A stretch of DNA of 15,951 nucleotides, taken from the NCBI GenBank assembly GCA_017958245.1, contig JAGDDC010000312.1, positions 1 through 15,951 on the forward strand, read 5' to 3'. Below, piece after piece: positions 7,888 to 14,174 of the stretch. Position 1 is the first letter of the stretch. Each line of letters begins with the position of its first letter. Origin of the DNA: Lachnospiraceae bacterium. Lineage in GTDB: Bacteria > Bacillota_A > Clostridia > Lachnospirales > Lachnospiraceae. The translations under genes and the position numbers were made by a program. The notes under the pieces were generated by a model. It was not told where the DNA came from. It searched no databases and saw only the letters and a list, made by a program, of their open reading frames with translations.

Positions 7888-7914
7888 TAAGTAATCCTTT
7901 TACCCCTCCGATAT
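7888..7914 (+). promoter_or_regulatory. Sigma28 (SigD/FliA) promoter of the flagellin gene
   Basis: TAAG (7888-7891), 16 bases, then CCGATAT (7908-7914). The Bacillus SigD consensus is TAAA-N14-16-CCGATAT, so the -10 is perfect and the -35 is 3/4. The upstream block GGGGTTAAGTA (7883-7893) recurs in the promoter at 13931. Transcription should start near 7921, giving a leader of about 115 nt. This is the only promoter candidate seen ahead of flagellin. Confidence 0.82.
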
Positions 7915-7998
7915 ATATATCAAGTAAAGCAAAATAAAAAGATTTGCTCCAAACGGAGTACGGCCGGGCGGGGCGCGTAACCAGTCAACCCTAACACT

Positions 7999-8031
7999 GT
8001 GGCAAGGACGCCACTACAAATTCAAGGAGGA
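7999..8031 (+). promoter_or_regulatory. Candidate paired CsrA sites in the flagellin leader
   Basis: Site 1 is a hairpin: GTGGC (7999-8003) and GCCAC (8010-8014) around the loop AAGGAC, with GGA at 8006-8008. Site 2 is the Shine-Dalgarno TTCAAGGAGG (8021-8030), with GGA at 8026-8028, 20 nt downstream. Two GGA sites of this spacing, one covering the ribosome binding site, mirror the arrangement that lets CsrA repress hag in Bacillus. A weaker hairpin, TGCTCC/GGAGTA around AAAC (7945-7960), could be a third contact. Repression by CsrA, relieved by FliW, is inferred. Confidence 0.65.
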
Positions 8032-8037
8032 AAAACT

Positions 8038-9084
8038 ATGATAGTACAACACAACATGTCAGCAGCTAATACCAACAGACAGCTTGGTATTACAAACGGA
8101 AACTTAAGCAAGTCAACAGAGAAGTTATCAAGTGGTTACAGAATCAACCGCGCAGGCGATGACGCTGCAGGCCTCTCCATCAGTGAGAAGATGCGTGGAC
8201 AGATCAGAGGTTTGAATCAGGGTTCTACCAATGCACAGGATGGTATCTCCCTCATTCAGACAGGTGAAGGTGCTTTGAACGAAGTTCACTCCATTCTCCA
8301 GAGAATGAGAGAGCTCGCTGTACAGGGCGCAAACGACACCAACGTTAACGAAGACCGCTGGTCAATCTACCAGGAGATGTCACAGCTGGCACTCGAGATC
8401 AGCCGTATCGGTTCCACAACCGAGTTCAACACCATGAAGCTCTTCGCTTCGAACGAGCAGATCAATGATGGTTTCACAACCGGCGATGGCAAGACCGAAT
8501 TCCTCGGCATCATCGGTGACCTCGCTGAACTTGATGTTTCTGATGCAGGTGCTACAAGGAACTCGACAGTTATCTCTCTTGCAAACATGGATGACGATGT
8601 TTACGCTCACCTTCAGGTAGGCGCTAACTCGACCCAGTCCATCGCTTTCAAGATGGGTACACTCGATATCCACAAGCTCAACTATCCCGGCGCTGAGGAA
8701 GATGATGCAGTTGATATCTCTTCTGATTCCGGTACACTCAACAAGGTTTACGAAGCACTCACCGCTATGGATGAGGCAGATACTTTCGATGAGTCTGTTT
8801 ACACAGCATTCACATCGGCAGTAACCGATTTCGATGTTGCTCTTACTAACATCTCGAGATCAAGATCTTATCTCGGTGCTATCCAGAACCGTCTTGAGCA
8901 TACGATCGCTAACGCTGATAACACAGCAGAGAACCTGCAGGCAGCTGAAAGCCGTATCCGTGACGTCAACATGGCAGACGAGATGGTTTCCTACTCGAAG
9001 GATTCGATCCTTCAGCAGGCAGGCCAGTCGATGCTCGCTCAGGCGAATCAGGCTACTCAGGGTGTTCTTACACTCCTCAGATAA
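8038..9084 (+). CDS. fliC: Flagellin, filament subunit
   Basis: Structural subunit of the flagellar filament (hag in Bacillus naming), exported through the flagellar channel with FliS help. The 348-residue protein starts MIVQHNMSAANTNRQLGITN and has the conserved SSGYRINRAGDDAAGLSISE of domain D0/D1. The TLR5-contact-type motif LQRMRELAVQ is at residues 87-96. The variable middle, about 145-265, is rich in Ser, Thr and Asp and would be surface exposed. The C-terminus ends AQANQATQGVLTLLR, as in other flagellins. ATG 8038 follows AAGGAGG; in-frame codons back to 7999 are leader. Ala codons are mostly GCT/GCA, unlike the glycosylation genes, as expected for very high expression. The adjoining Maf, neuA-like and neuB-like genes suggest that it is O-glycosylated. 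Confidence 0.98.
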   Translation: MIVQHNMSAANTNRQLGITNGNLSKSTEKLSSGYRINRAGDDAAGLSISEKMRGQIRGLNQGSTNAQDGISLIQTGEGALNEVHSILQRMRELAVQGANDTNVNEDRWSIYQEMSQLALEISRIGSTTEFNTMKLFASNEQINDGFTTGDGKTEFLGIIGDLAELDVSDAGATRNSTVISLANMDDDVYAHLQVGANSTQSIAFKMGTLDIHKLNYPGAEEDDAVDISSDSGTLNKVYEALTAMDEADTFDESVYTAFTSAVTDFDVALTNISRSRSYLGAIQNRLEHTIANADNTAENLQAAESRIRDVNMADEMVSYSKDSILQQAGQSMLAQANQATQGVLTLLR

Positions 9085-9119
9085 GCTGCCTTGGCGACTC
9101 GCGAAGTCAATACTATCAG

Positions 9120-9153
9120 AAGGGGCAGTCCTTATGGGGCTGCCCCTTTTTTT
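9120..9153 (+). terminator. Strong intrinsic terminator after flagellin
   Basis: A 9-bp stem, AAGGGGCAG (9120-9128) with CTGCCCCTT (9140-9148), an 11-nt loop, and an uninterrupted T run through 9153. This is a textbook Rho-independent terminator. The next gene starts only about 10 bases later, with no room for a separate promoter, so that gene must be transcribed by read-through. Confidence 0.92.
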
Positions 9154-9163
9154 AAACGGGGAA

Positions 9164-11023
9164 ATGATGATGAACGAAACCTACCTGTATCTCCTGTGCA
9201 GGAAGCTTGAAGCTCTTGCAGACGATCCGGGCGATGAAGCAGATTTAAAAAACGAAACAGCGGGGCTCGCAAAGCCCCTTACACGTGTTTATGACACTTT
9301 TTTTGAGACTGCTTCGGCGTCCGCATCCGCTGAGGACCTCGCGGTAATACTCGCGGGTATGAAGAGAACGCTTGCAATGCTCGCAGGACAGAGCGATGAC
9401 ATAAGAGGAGAGCTGAAGGCTGCGGCTTCGGTGATCGAAATGATCAGACAGAAGTACGCAACACGCCCAAGCGAGGAGGAGCTTTCGGCTCAGGCGGAAT
9501 CATTTGCGGGGAACTTGGGGATAAAGAACGTGAGATCCGTGGTCTGTCTGTTTGGCTGCGGTGACGGAAGGATAGTGGATGCGATCTCCGGAAGGCTCAC
9601 TGACGACAGCGTCTTCATAGCCTATGAACCCGGGCAGGACGACCTGATCACGCTGCGCGACGAACTGGCGGAGCACGTGGACTATTATCTCCAGGAGAGC
9701 ATGACGGTCTGCTGTCACCCCTTCTACGACGAGATCTACGCGCGTGAGTACGCGGATTTCCTCGCCGTGATAAGGGCAAACCGCGAGCGGATCATGGTGA
9801 ACAAGAACACCTTGAAGAGGTTCAAGGAGGACGCGGCAAAGAACGTCCTGAAAAACCTGCATATACTAAAAAAGTCGAACCTTGTAAACGAGCTGGGAAA
9901 GATACTGCCCCGCGAGGTCCCGGTGATCATAGTGGCCGCAGGACCGTCGCTTGACAGGAACATAGAACTGCTCAGGGAAGCAAAGGGGCATTGTCTGATA
10001 TTTGCGGTCGATACCGCCATGAAATACCTTCTCGCAAGAGACATCATCCCGGATCTTGGGATCACGATAGAACCCATAAAGCCCATGGCAAACTACGGTG
10101 ACGAGAGGGCCTTTTCGGTGCCTCACGTCTTTGACTGCGAGTCAAACCCTGAGATAGTCGGGCGTCACAAGGCGCGGAAGTTCATCTACAACTGCAGGGA
10201 CTACGAGAGAAGGCTGTACGAGGCCTGCGGCAAGGAGATCCCGAACCTCATCGGGAGCGGCGGTAGCGTCGCGACGGCAGCATTTGCCATATGCTACGAG
10301 CTCGGGATGAAGCACATCATACTGATAGGTCAGGACCTGGCATACAGCGGTGAGGCTACGCACGCGGGGGCGGTCGAGTCCGCGGGCATCAACAACGAGA
10401 TCGGAAACGAGTATGTCGAGGACATATACGGCGGGAAGGTGAGGACCAGGAGTGACTGGCTTGGGTATCTTCGCTGGTTTGAGAACGCCGTCGAGGTGAT
10501 AGAGGACCTGAAGAAAGACATAGAGGTCATAGACGCCACCGAGGGCGGCGCAAAGATAAAGGGCACGAAGATCATGACGCTGAGAGAGGCGATCGATGAG
10601 TACTGCCTCGGCAAGACGGGAGAAGAGGTTGACTTTTGTTTTGAGTCTGCGCTTGGCTCGCTTCCCTTCTTCCTGGACGGGAACGAGGAGGCACTCTTTG
10701 ACGCGGCGGTGCGAAGGTCGAAGGCCGAGCTTGCGATGCTCATAGAAGCGGCTGCGGAGGCAGTTAGGATATGCGACAGGATACTGTCCGGCACCGTGAA
10801 GGACGAAGACGCGGACTTCTTAAGACGCGCGAGAAAGACCTGCGAATCCGCTCTTTTGTACCCTCTGATCAACAATTACGGCGTGAGCGACATAGCGGAG
10901 GCGGTGAGCAGACTCAGACTGTCGCAGTCGGACCCCTTGAGCGGGGTGAAGCAGCAACGTCTTGCATTTGATGCGATAAGAGGGGCCGGGCTCTACCTGA
11001 GCGGCCTGGAATTTGGCCTTTGA
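9164..11023 (+). CDS. Maf-type flagellin glycosyltransferase (DUF115 / MptE-like)
   Basis: Motility-associated factor (Maf) proteins transfer nonulosonic acids (sialic, legionaminic or pseudaminic acid) from CMP to Ser/Thr of flagellin in the cytoplasm. The 619-residue product has the core of the family: VPVIIVAAGPSLDRNIELL (residues 258-263 are AAGPSL), AVDTAMKYLLARDIIPDLGITIEP, GSGGSVATAAFAICYELG (from 364) and IGQDLAYSGEATHA (389-394 GQDLAY). An N-terminal helical region and a central Rossmann-like part (VVCLFGCGDGRIVDAI) precede this core. Three consecutive ATGs (9164, 9167, 9170) could each be the start; GGGG at 9158-9161 is best placed for 9170. The gene lies about 10 bases behind the flagellin terminator and ahead of the synthetase and synthase for the donor sugar, which supports the assignment. 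Confidence 0.88.
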   Translation: MMMNETYLYLLCRKLEALADDPGDEADLKNETAGLAKPLTRVYDTFFETASASASAEDLAVILAGMKRTLAMLAGQSDDIRGELKAAASVIEMIRQKYATRPSEEELSAQAESFAGNLGIKNVRSVVCLFGCGDGRIVDAISGRLTDDSVFIAYEPGQDDLITLRDELAEHVDYYLQESMTVCCHPFYDEIYAREYADFLAVIRANRERIMVNKNTLKRFKEDAAKNVLKNLHILKKSNLVNELGKILPREVPVIIVAAGPSLDRNIELLREAKGHCLIFAVDTAMKYLLARDIIPDLGITIEPIKPMANYGDERAFSVPHVFDCESNPEIVGRHKARKFIYNCRDYERRLYEACGKEIPNLIGSGGSVATAAFAICYELGMKHIILIGQDLAYSGEATHAGAVESAGINNEIGNEYVEDIYGGKVRTRSDWLGYLRWFENAVEVIEDLKKDIEVIDATEGGAKIKGTKIMTLREAIDEYCLGKTGEEVDFCFESALGSLPFFLDGNEEALFDAAVRRSKAELAMLIEAAAEAVRICDRILSGTVKDEDADFLRRARKTCESALLYPLINNYGVSDIAEAVSRLRLSQSDPLSGVKQQRLAFDAIRGAGLYLSGLEFGL

Positions 11024-11029
11024 TGAGCA

Positions 11030-11061
11030 TTTGCGGGCAGCGGGCCGAAGCGGTCTGCAAA
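11030..11061 (+). other. Intercistronic hairpin between maf and the CMP-sugar synthetase
   Basis: TTTGCGGGC (11030-11038) pairs with GTCTGCAAA (11053-11061) in a 9-bp stem with two G-T pairs and a 14-nt loop. It fills most of the 63-base gap. No T run follows, so it is more likely an RNA processing or stability element than a terminator. Function is inferred. Confidence 0.35.
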
Positions 11062-11086
11062 TAAAGACGCCCGAGGAGGAGAAAGC

Positions 11087-12187
11087 TTGAACATACTCGC
11101 TGTCATACCGGCACGGTCCGGATCCAAATCAGTTAAAGACAAGAACATAAGGCCTGTCGCGGGCAAGCCTCTGCTTGCGTATTCGGTTGAGCACGCCCTC
11201 GCGTCCTCACTCATAAACAGGACCATCCTTTCGACGGACAGTGAGCGCTACGCCGAGATAGGAAGGCAGTACGGCGCGGAGGTGCCTTTCATAAGGCCCG
11301 CAGAGTTTGCGACCGACGACGCCCTCGATATCGACGTGTTCAGGCATGCACTGACGTATCTGAAGGAGAAAGAGGGATATGAGGCCGACATAGTGGTGCA
11401 TCTTCGTCCGACCTATCCGAAGCGAAGGATTTCCGATATAGATGCCATGATAAGGATGCTGATCGACGACCCGCACGCGGATTCGGTGAGGTCGCTCGCT
11501 CCGGCGGCAGAGACCCCGTACAAGATGTGGTGGTATGACAATACAACCGGAAGGATATCGCCGATCCTAAGGGACATCAAGGAAGCTTACAACATGCCAA
11601 GGCAGGAGCTTCCCATGGCTTTTTCGCAGAACGCCTGCATAGATGTCGTGAGGGCGCGGACGATACTTGAGAAGAATTCCATGACCGGGGAGAAAATACT
11701 TGGATATCCGATGCAGGAGAACTATGATATAGATACGGAGGAAGAATTAAGGAGAGCAGAGGCGGCGATCAAAGAGGAAGGCGCATCGGGCCCGGGAACG
11801 GGCGGATCGCAGGTAAGCCTAAAGGGAACCTGCACTGCGGAAGACAGCGTGTCAGGAGATTTGAGGGCGAGGGCTCAGGAAGGGAAGCTCAGGCTTGTGT
11901 TTGACATAGACGGAGTGATAGCAAAGCTCGAGCCAAACAACGACTACAGCCTCTCAGAGCCCGATACGGAGATGATCGCCACTGTCAACAGGCTGTATGA
12001 TGAAGGAAACACGATAGTGCTCCACACGGCAAGAGGCTACGCCACGGGGATAGACTGGACGGAGCTTACGAAAAAGAGGCTTTCCGAGTGGGGCGTGCGC
12101 TACCACGAGCTTGTCTTTGGCAAGCCAAACGCGGATTACTATATAGACGACAGAAGCCTGCCGCTCGATATCGCAAGGAAGCTTTAG
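11087..12187 (+). CDS. CMP-nonulosonate synthetase (NeuA-like) fused to HAD phosphatase
   Basis: Two enzymes in one 366-residue chain. Residues 1-225 are a NeuA/LegF/PseF-type cytidylyltransferase: IPARSGSKSVKDKN (7-20) is the CTP-binding motif, LRPTYPKR is typical of the family, and NYDIDTEEEL (D214, D216) is the conserved end. It would activate a nonulosonic acid with CTP to the CMP form. A Gly/Ser-rich linker (about 226-265) follows. Residues 268-366 have a complete HAD phosphatase set: FDIDGV with D273/D275, T314 in LHTARG, K346, and D354/D355, resembling the small capsule-biosynthesis HAD family. This could dephosphorylate a 9-phosphate intermediate. The start is TTG at 11087 after GAGGAGGA (11073-11080); the first residues MNILAVIPA fit the family exactly. 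Whether the sugar is sialic, legionaminic or pseudaminic acid is not decidable here. Confidence 0.88.
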   Translation: MNILAVIPARSGSKSVKDKNIRPVAGKPLLAYSVEHALASSLINRTILSTDSERYAEIGRQYGAEVPFIRPAEFATDDALDIDVFRHALTYLKEKEGYEADIVVHLRPTYPKRRISDIDAMIRMLIDDPHADSVRSLAPAAETPYKMWWYDNTTGRISPILRDIKEAYNMPRQELPMAFSQNACIDVVRARTILEKNSMTGEKILGYPMQENYDIDTEEELRRAEAAIKEEGASGPGTGGSQVSLKGTCTAEDSVSGDLRARAQEGKLRLVFDIDGVIAKLEPNNDYSLSEPDTEMIATVNRLYDEGNTIVLHTARGYATGIDWTELTKKRLSEWGVRYHELVFGKPNADYYIDDRSLPLDIARKL

Positions 12188-12227
12188 GCTGCCTCGGAAA
12201 GAGGAACGCCTGATGACACAAGGAGAC

Positions 12228-12244
12228 TCCGCTTTATAAGCGGA
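12228..12244 (+). other. Small hairpin upstream of the NeuB-like gene
   Basis: TCCGCTT (12228-12234) and AAGCGGA (12238-12244) form a perfect 7-bp stem with a 3-nt TAT loop, 20 bases before the start at 12265. It is followed by A residues, not T, so it is not a + strand terminator. It may be a processing or stability hairpin within the operon. Confidence 0.35.
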
Positions 12245-12264
12245 AAAAGAGAAGGGGTGAGTGC

Positions 12265-13764
12265 ATGAACGATAACACGATCTTTAAGGATCTGTTCATC
12301 TTCGAGATGGCAAACAGCCATCAGGGAAGCGTTGAACACGGCGTGAACATCATAAAGGCGATGGGAAGGATCGCGAGAAAGTACAACATAAGAGCTGCAG
12401 TAAAGCTCCAGTACCGCGATCTCGACACCTTCCTGCACCCGGACGTGAAGGGAAGGACAGACGTCCCCCATGTGGCAAGGTTTGAGAGCACAAGGCTTGC
12501 GAGGGAGGATTTCGACCGTCTCGTAGACGCTGTGCGGGTCGAGGGGATGCTTCCCATGAGTACGCCATTTGACGAGAACGGCGTGGATCTGTGCCTGGAT
12601 CAGGGGCTTGAGATCATAAAGATAGCGAGCTGTTCGGCTATGGACTGGCCTTTGCTCGAGAAGGCGGCCTCATCGAACAGACCGCTCATAGTCTCCACCG
12701 GAGGCAAGACGCTCTCCGACATAGACAAGATATATAACTTCCTGACACACAGGGGATGCAAGTTCGCTTTCATGCACTGCGTGGCGGAGTATCCGGCACC
12801 CAAGGAGAGACTTCAGCTCGACTTTATCGACAGGATGAGAAAGAGATATCCCGAGATATCGATAGGCTACTCGGGACACGAGGCCCCGGACGACAACATA
12901 GTCGGGATGATGGCGCTCGCGAAGGGAGCGGCCTTCTTTGAGAGGCACGTGGGGCTCCCCACCGACACGATCAAGCTGAATGCCTACTCAATGAACCCCG
13001 AGCAGGCAGACAAATGGGTCATGTCGATCCTCGAAGCGAAGGAGCTCTGCACCCTGAAAAAGCCGGGCGACAAGTATGTGAGCCAGGCTGAACTCGATTC
13101 ACTCCACTCGCTCATGAGAGGCGTGTACGCGGCTCATCCCATAAAGAAGGGCGATGTGATAGGCAGGGAGGACGTCTTCTTTGCAATGCCCTGCGCAGAC
13201 GGGCAGACGAGCTGCACGGATTATGCCGAGGGAGCGGTCGCAAGCCATGATTACGCGGAGAACGAGGCCCTCAGAGAGAGCCGCAGGATCACCGGAATCA
13301 ATATCATGAGAGACGTGATCCATGACGCAAAGGGTATGCTCTACGAGGCGGGGATAGCGCTCGGAGACAACTTCGAGGTCGAGCTGTCGCATCATTTCGG
13401 CATGGAGCATTTCAGGAGCACCGGCGCTATCATCATAAACATAGTCAACAGGGAGTATTGCAAGAAGCTCATCATCGTACTGCCCGGTCAGAAGCACCCG
13501 AGTCATCTCCACAGGCAGAAGGAGGAGACCTTCCAGCTGCTCTACGGAGATCTGGAGGTGACGCTCGAGGGAAAGAAGATCTACATGAAGCCCGGTGATA
13601 TGCAGACCGTGCTCAGAGGACAGAGCCACGACTTCACCTCAAAGGGCGGCGCGATCTTCGAGGAGATATCGACAACGCACGTGAAGGGCGACTCGATCTA
13701 CGAGGACCCGAGGATAGCCTCCCTCGACCCGCTTGAGAGGAAGTCGATACTCAAGTCATGGTAG
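12265..13764 (+). CDS. Nonulosonic acid synthase (NeuB family) with C-terminal cupin
   Basis: NeuB-family enzymes condense phosphoenolpyruvate with a six-carbon amino sugar to make sialic, legionaminic or pseudaminic acid. Residues 1-280 are the TIM barrel: EMANSHQGSVEHG, KIASCSAMDWPLLEK, STGGKTLSDI, IGYSGHE and FFERHVGL are family hallmarks. Residues about 282-345 are the SAF (antifreeze-like) lid domain (RGVYAAHPIKKGDVIGREDV). Residues about 370-490 form an extra cupin domain with an exact motif 1, G408-X5-H414-X-H416-X4-E421-X6-G428, and a motif 2 histidine at H455. The length of 499 compares with about 340-350 for plain NeuB. ATG 12265 follows AAGGGG (12252-12257). The cupin could be a sugar isomerase or epimerase acting on the precursor. 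The gene completes a three-gene make-activate-transfer pathway with its two upstream neighbours. Confidence 0.9.
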   Translation: MNDNTIFKDLFIFEMANSHQGSVEHGVNIIKAMGRIARKYNIRAAVKLQYRDLDTFLHPDVKGRTDVPHVARFESTRLAREDFDRLVDAVRVEGMLPMSTPFDENGVDLCLDQGLEIIKIASCSAMDWPLLEKAASSNRPLIVSTGGKTLSDIDKIYNFLTHRGCKFAFMHCVAEYPAPKERLQLDFIDRMRKRYPEISIGYSGHEAPDDNIVGMMALAKGAAFFERHVGLPTDTIKLNAYSMNPEQADKWVMSILEAKELCTLKKPGDKYVSQAELDSLHSLMRGVYAAHPIKKGDVIGREDVFFAMPCADGQTSCTDYAEGAVASHDYAENEALRESRRITGINIMRDVIHDAKGMLYEAGIALGDNFEVELSHHFGMEHFRSTGAIIINIVNREYCKKLIIVLPGQKHPSHLHRQKEETFQLLYGDLEVTLEGKKIYMKPGDMQTVLRGQSHDFTSKGGAIFEEISTTHVKGDSIYEDPRIASLDPLERKSILKSW

Positions 13765-13935
13765 GATCATTTGAGGGTAACAGGTTTCGAAAAGACGATC
13801 CGAGAGAACCTTCTCGTGACAAATGAATGACATAGTTTCGAAATATAATAGTTTACAAGTACTCTACACAAAGAGTGAAAACTCGGCCCCGTTGTAACTT
13901 CCTTATAAAACAAAATGTTTTATTGCATTTGGGGT
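13765..13935 (+). other. Intergenic region between the NeuB-like gene and the next sigma28 promoter
   Basis: No gene is supported here. Visible structure: two copies of the 8-bp palindrome TTTCGAAA, at 13785-13792 and 13836-13843, 51 bases apart; a small hairpin CGAGA/TCTCG (13801-13816); ACTCT/AGAGT (13861-13876); and a perfect AT-rich hairpin ATAAAACA/TGTTTTAT (13905-13923). None is followed by a clear T run, so no convincing terminator for the glycosylation operon is seen. The AT-rich element lies just upstream of the promoter and might act as an UP element or weak terminator. Confidence 0.45.
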
Positions 13936-13962
13936 TAAGTACTCTTTTGTCGGAGCCGATAT
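13936..13962 (+). promoter_or_regulatory. Sigma28 promoter of the secreted-protein gene
   Basis: TAAG (13936-13939), 16 bases, then CCGATAT (13956-13962; with the preceding base, GCCGATAT). This is the same geometry as the flagellin promoter, and both share GGGGTTAAGTA upstream (here 13931-13941). The downstream gene should therefore be turned on together with flagellin. Confidence 0.82.
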
Positions 13963-13969
13963 TATAATC

Positions 13970-14174
13970 AGATAATGAGTTACAAGTGAGTTCTGTTCTG
14001 TAACTGTTATGTATTTGCTTTACTTATCGCGTGAGCAGCCTGGCGGCTGAAACATCCAGGTATTGTCTCACCTCGCGGGCCCCGTACACCCGTCGCGGAA
14101 GGATGGTACTTTCTCACATGTCGGATACAAAGGAAGGTGTCCGGCAGGATTCAACCAACAAGGAGGTAAAACAT
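13970..14174 (+). promoter_or_regulatory. Long structured leader of the secreted-protein gene
   Basis: About 205 nt separate the expected transcript start from ATG 14175. Three hairpins can be drawn. (1) GTGAG/CTCAC (14031-14071) encloses CCTGG/CCAGG (14039-14060). (2) CGCGGG (14074-14079) pairs with CCCG-T-CG (14089-14095), with one bulged T. (3) The GGA-loop hairpin at 14120-14145. AGGAGG at 14161-14166 is the ribosome binding site. An open frame from 14031 crosses the leader but has no ribosome binding site and no family resemblance. I recognise no known riboswitch. Confidence 0.5.
14120..14145 (+). promoter_or_regulatory. Candidate CsrA-binding hairpin in the secreted-protein leader
   Basis: GTCGGATA (14120-14127) pairs with TGTCCGGC (14138-14145), 8 bp with two G-T pairs, around the loop CAAAGGAAGG with GGA at 14132-14134. 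The flanking ATACAAAGGA resembles the known CsrA preference for RUACARGGAUGU. The Shine-Dalgarno GGA (14162-14164) lies 30 nt downstream and could be a second contact. Binding is inferred. Confidence 0.5.

Noticed and set aside
8834..9163. A 110-codon upstream extension of the Maf gene overlapping flagellin
   Set aside because: It runs out of frame through the conserved flagellin C-terminus and the terminator; the extension has no family sequence.
13816..13849. A housekeeping promoter, GTGACA with TATAAT (13844-13849)
   Set aside because: The -10 is perfect, but the spacer to GTGACA is 22 bases, too long, and no better -35 lies at 16-18 bases. The sigma28 promoter at 13936 explains the gene.
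13970..14174. A c-di-GMP or other known riboswitch in the long leader
   Set aside because: I could not find the conserved core bases of the c-di-GMP classes or of other riboswitches I know. It is described only as structured.
14031..14174. An N-terminal extension of the secreted-protein gene beginning at GTG 14031
   Set aside because: It lacks a ribosome binding site, would bury the signal peptide 48 residues inside, and overlaps the leader hairpins. AGGAGG at 14161-14166 points to ATG 14175.
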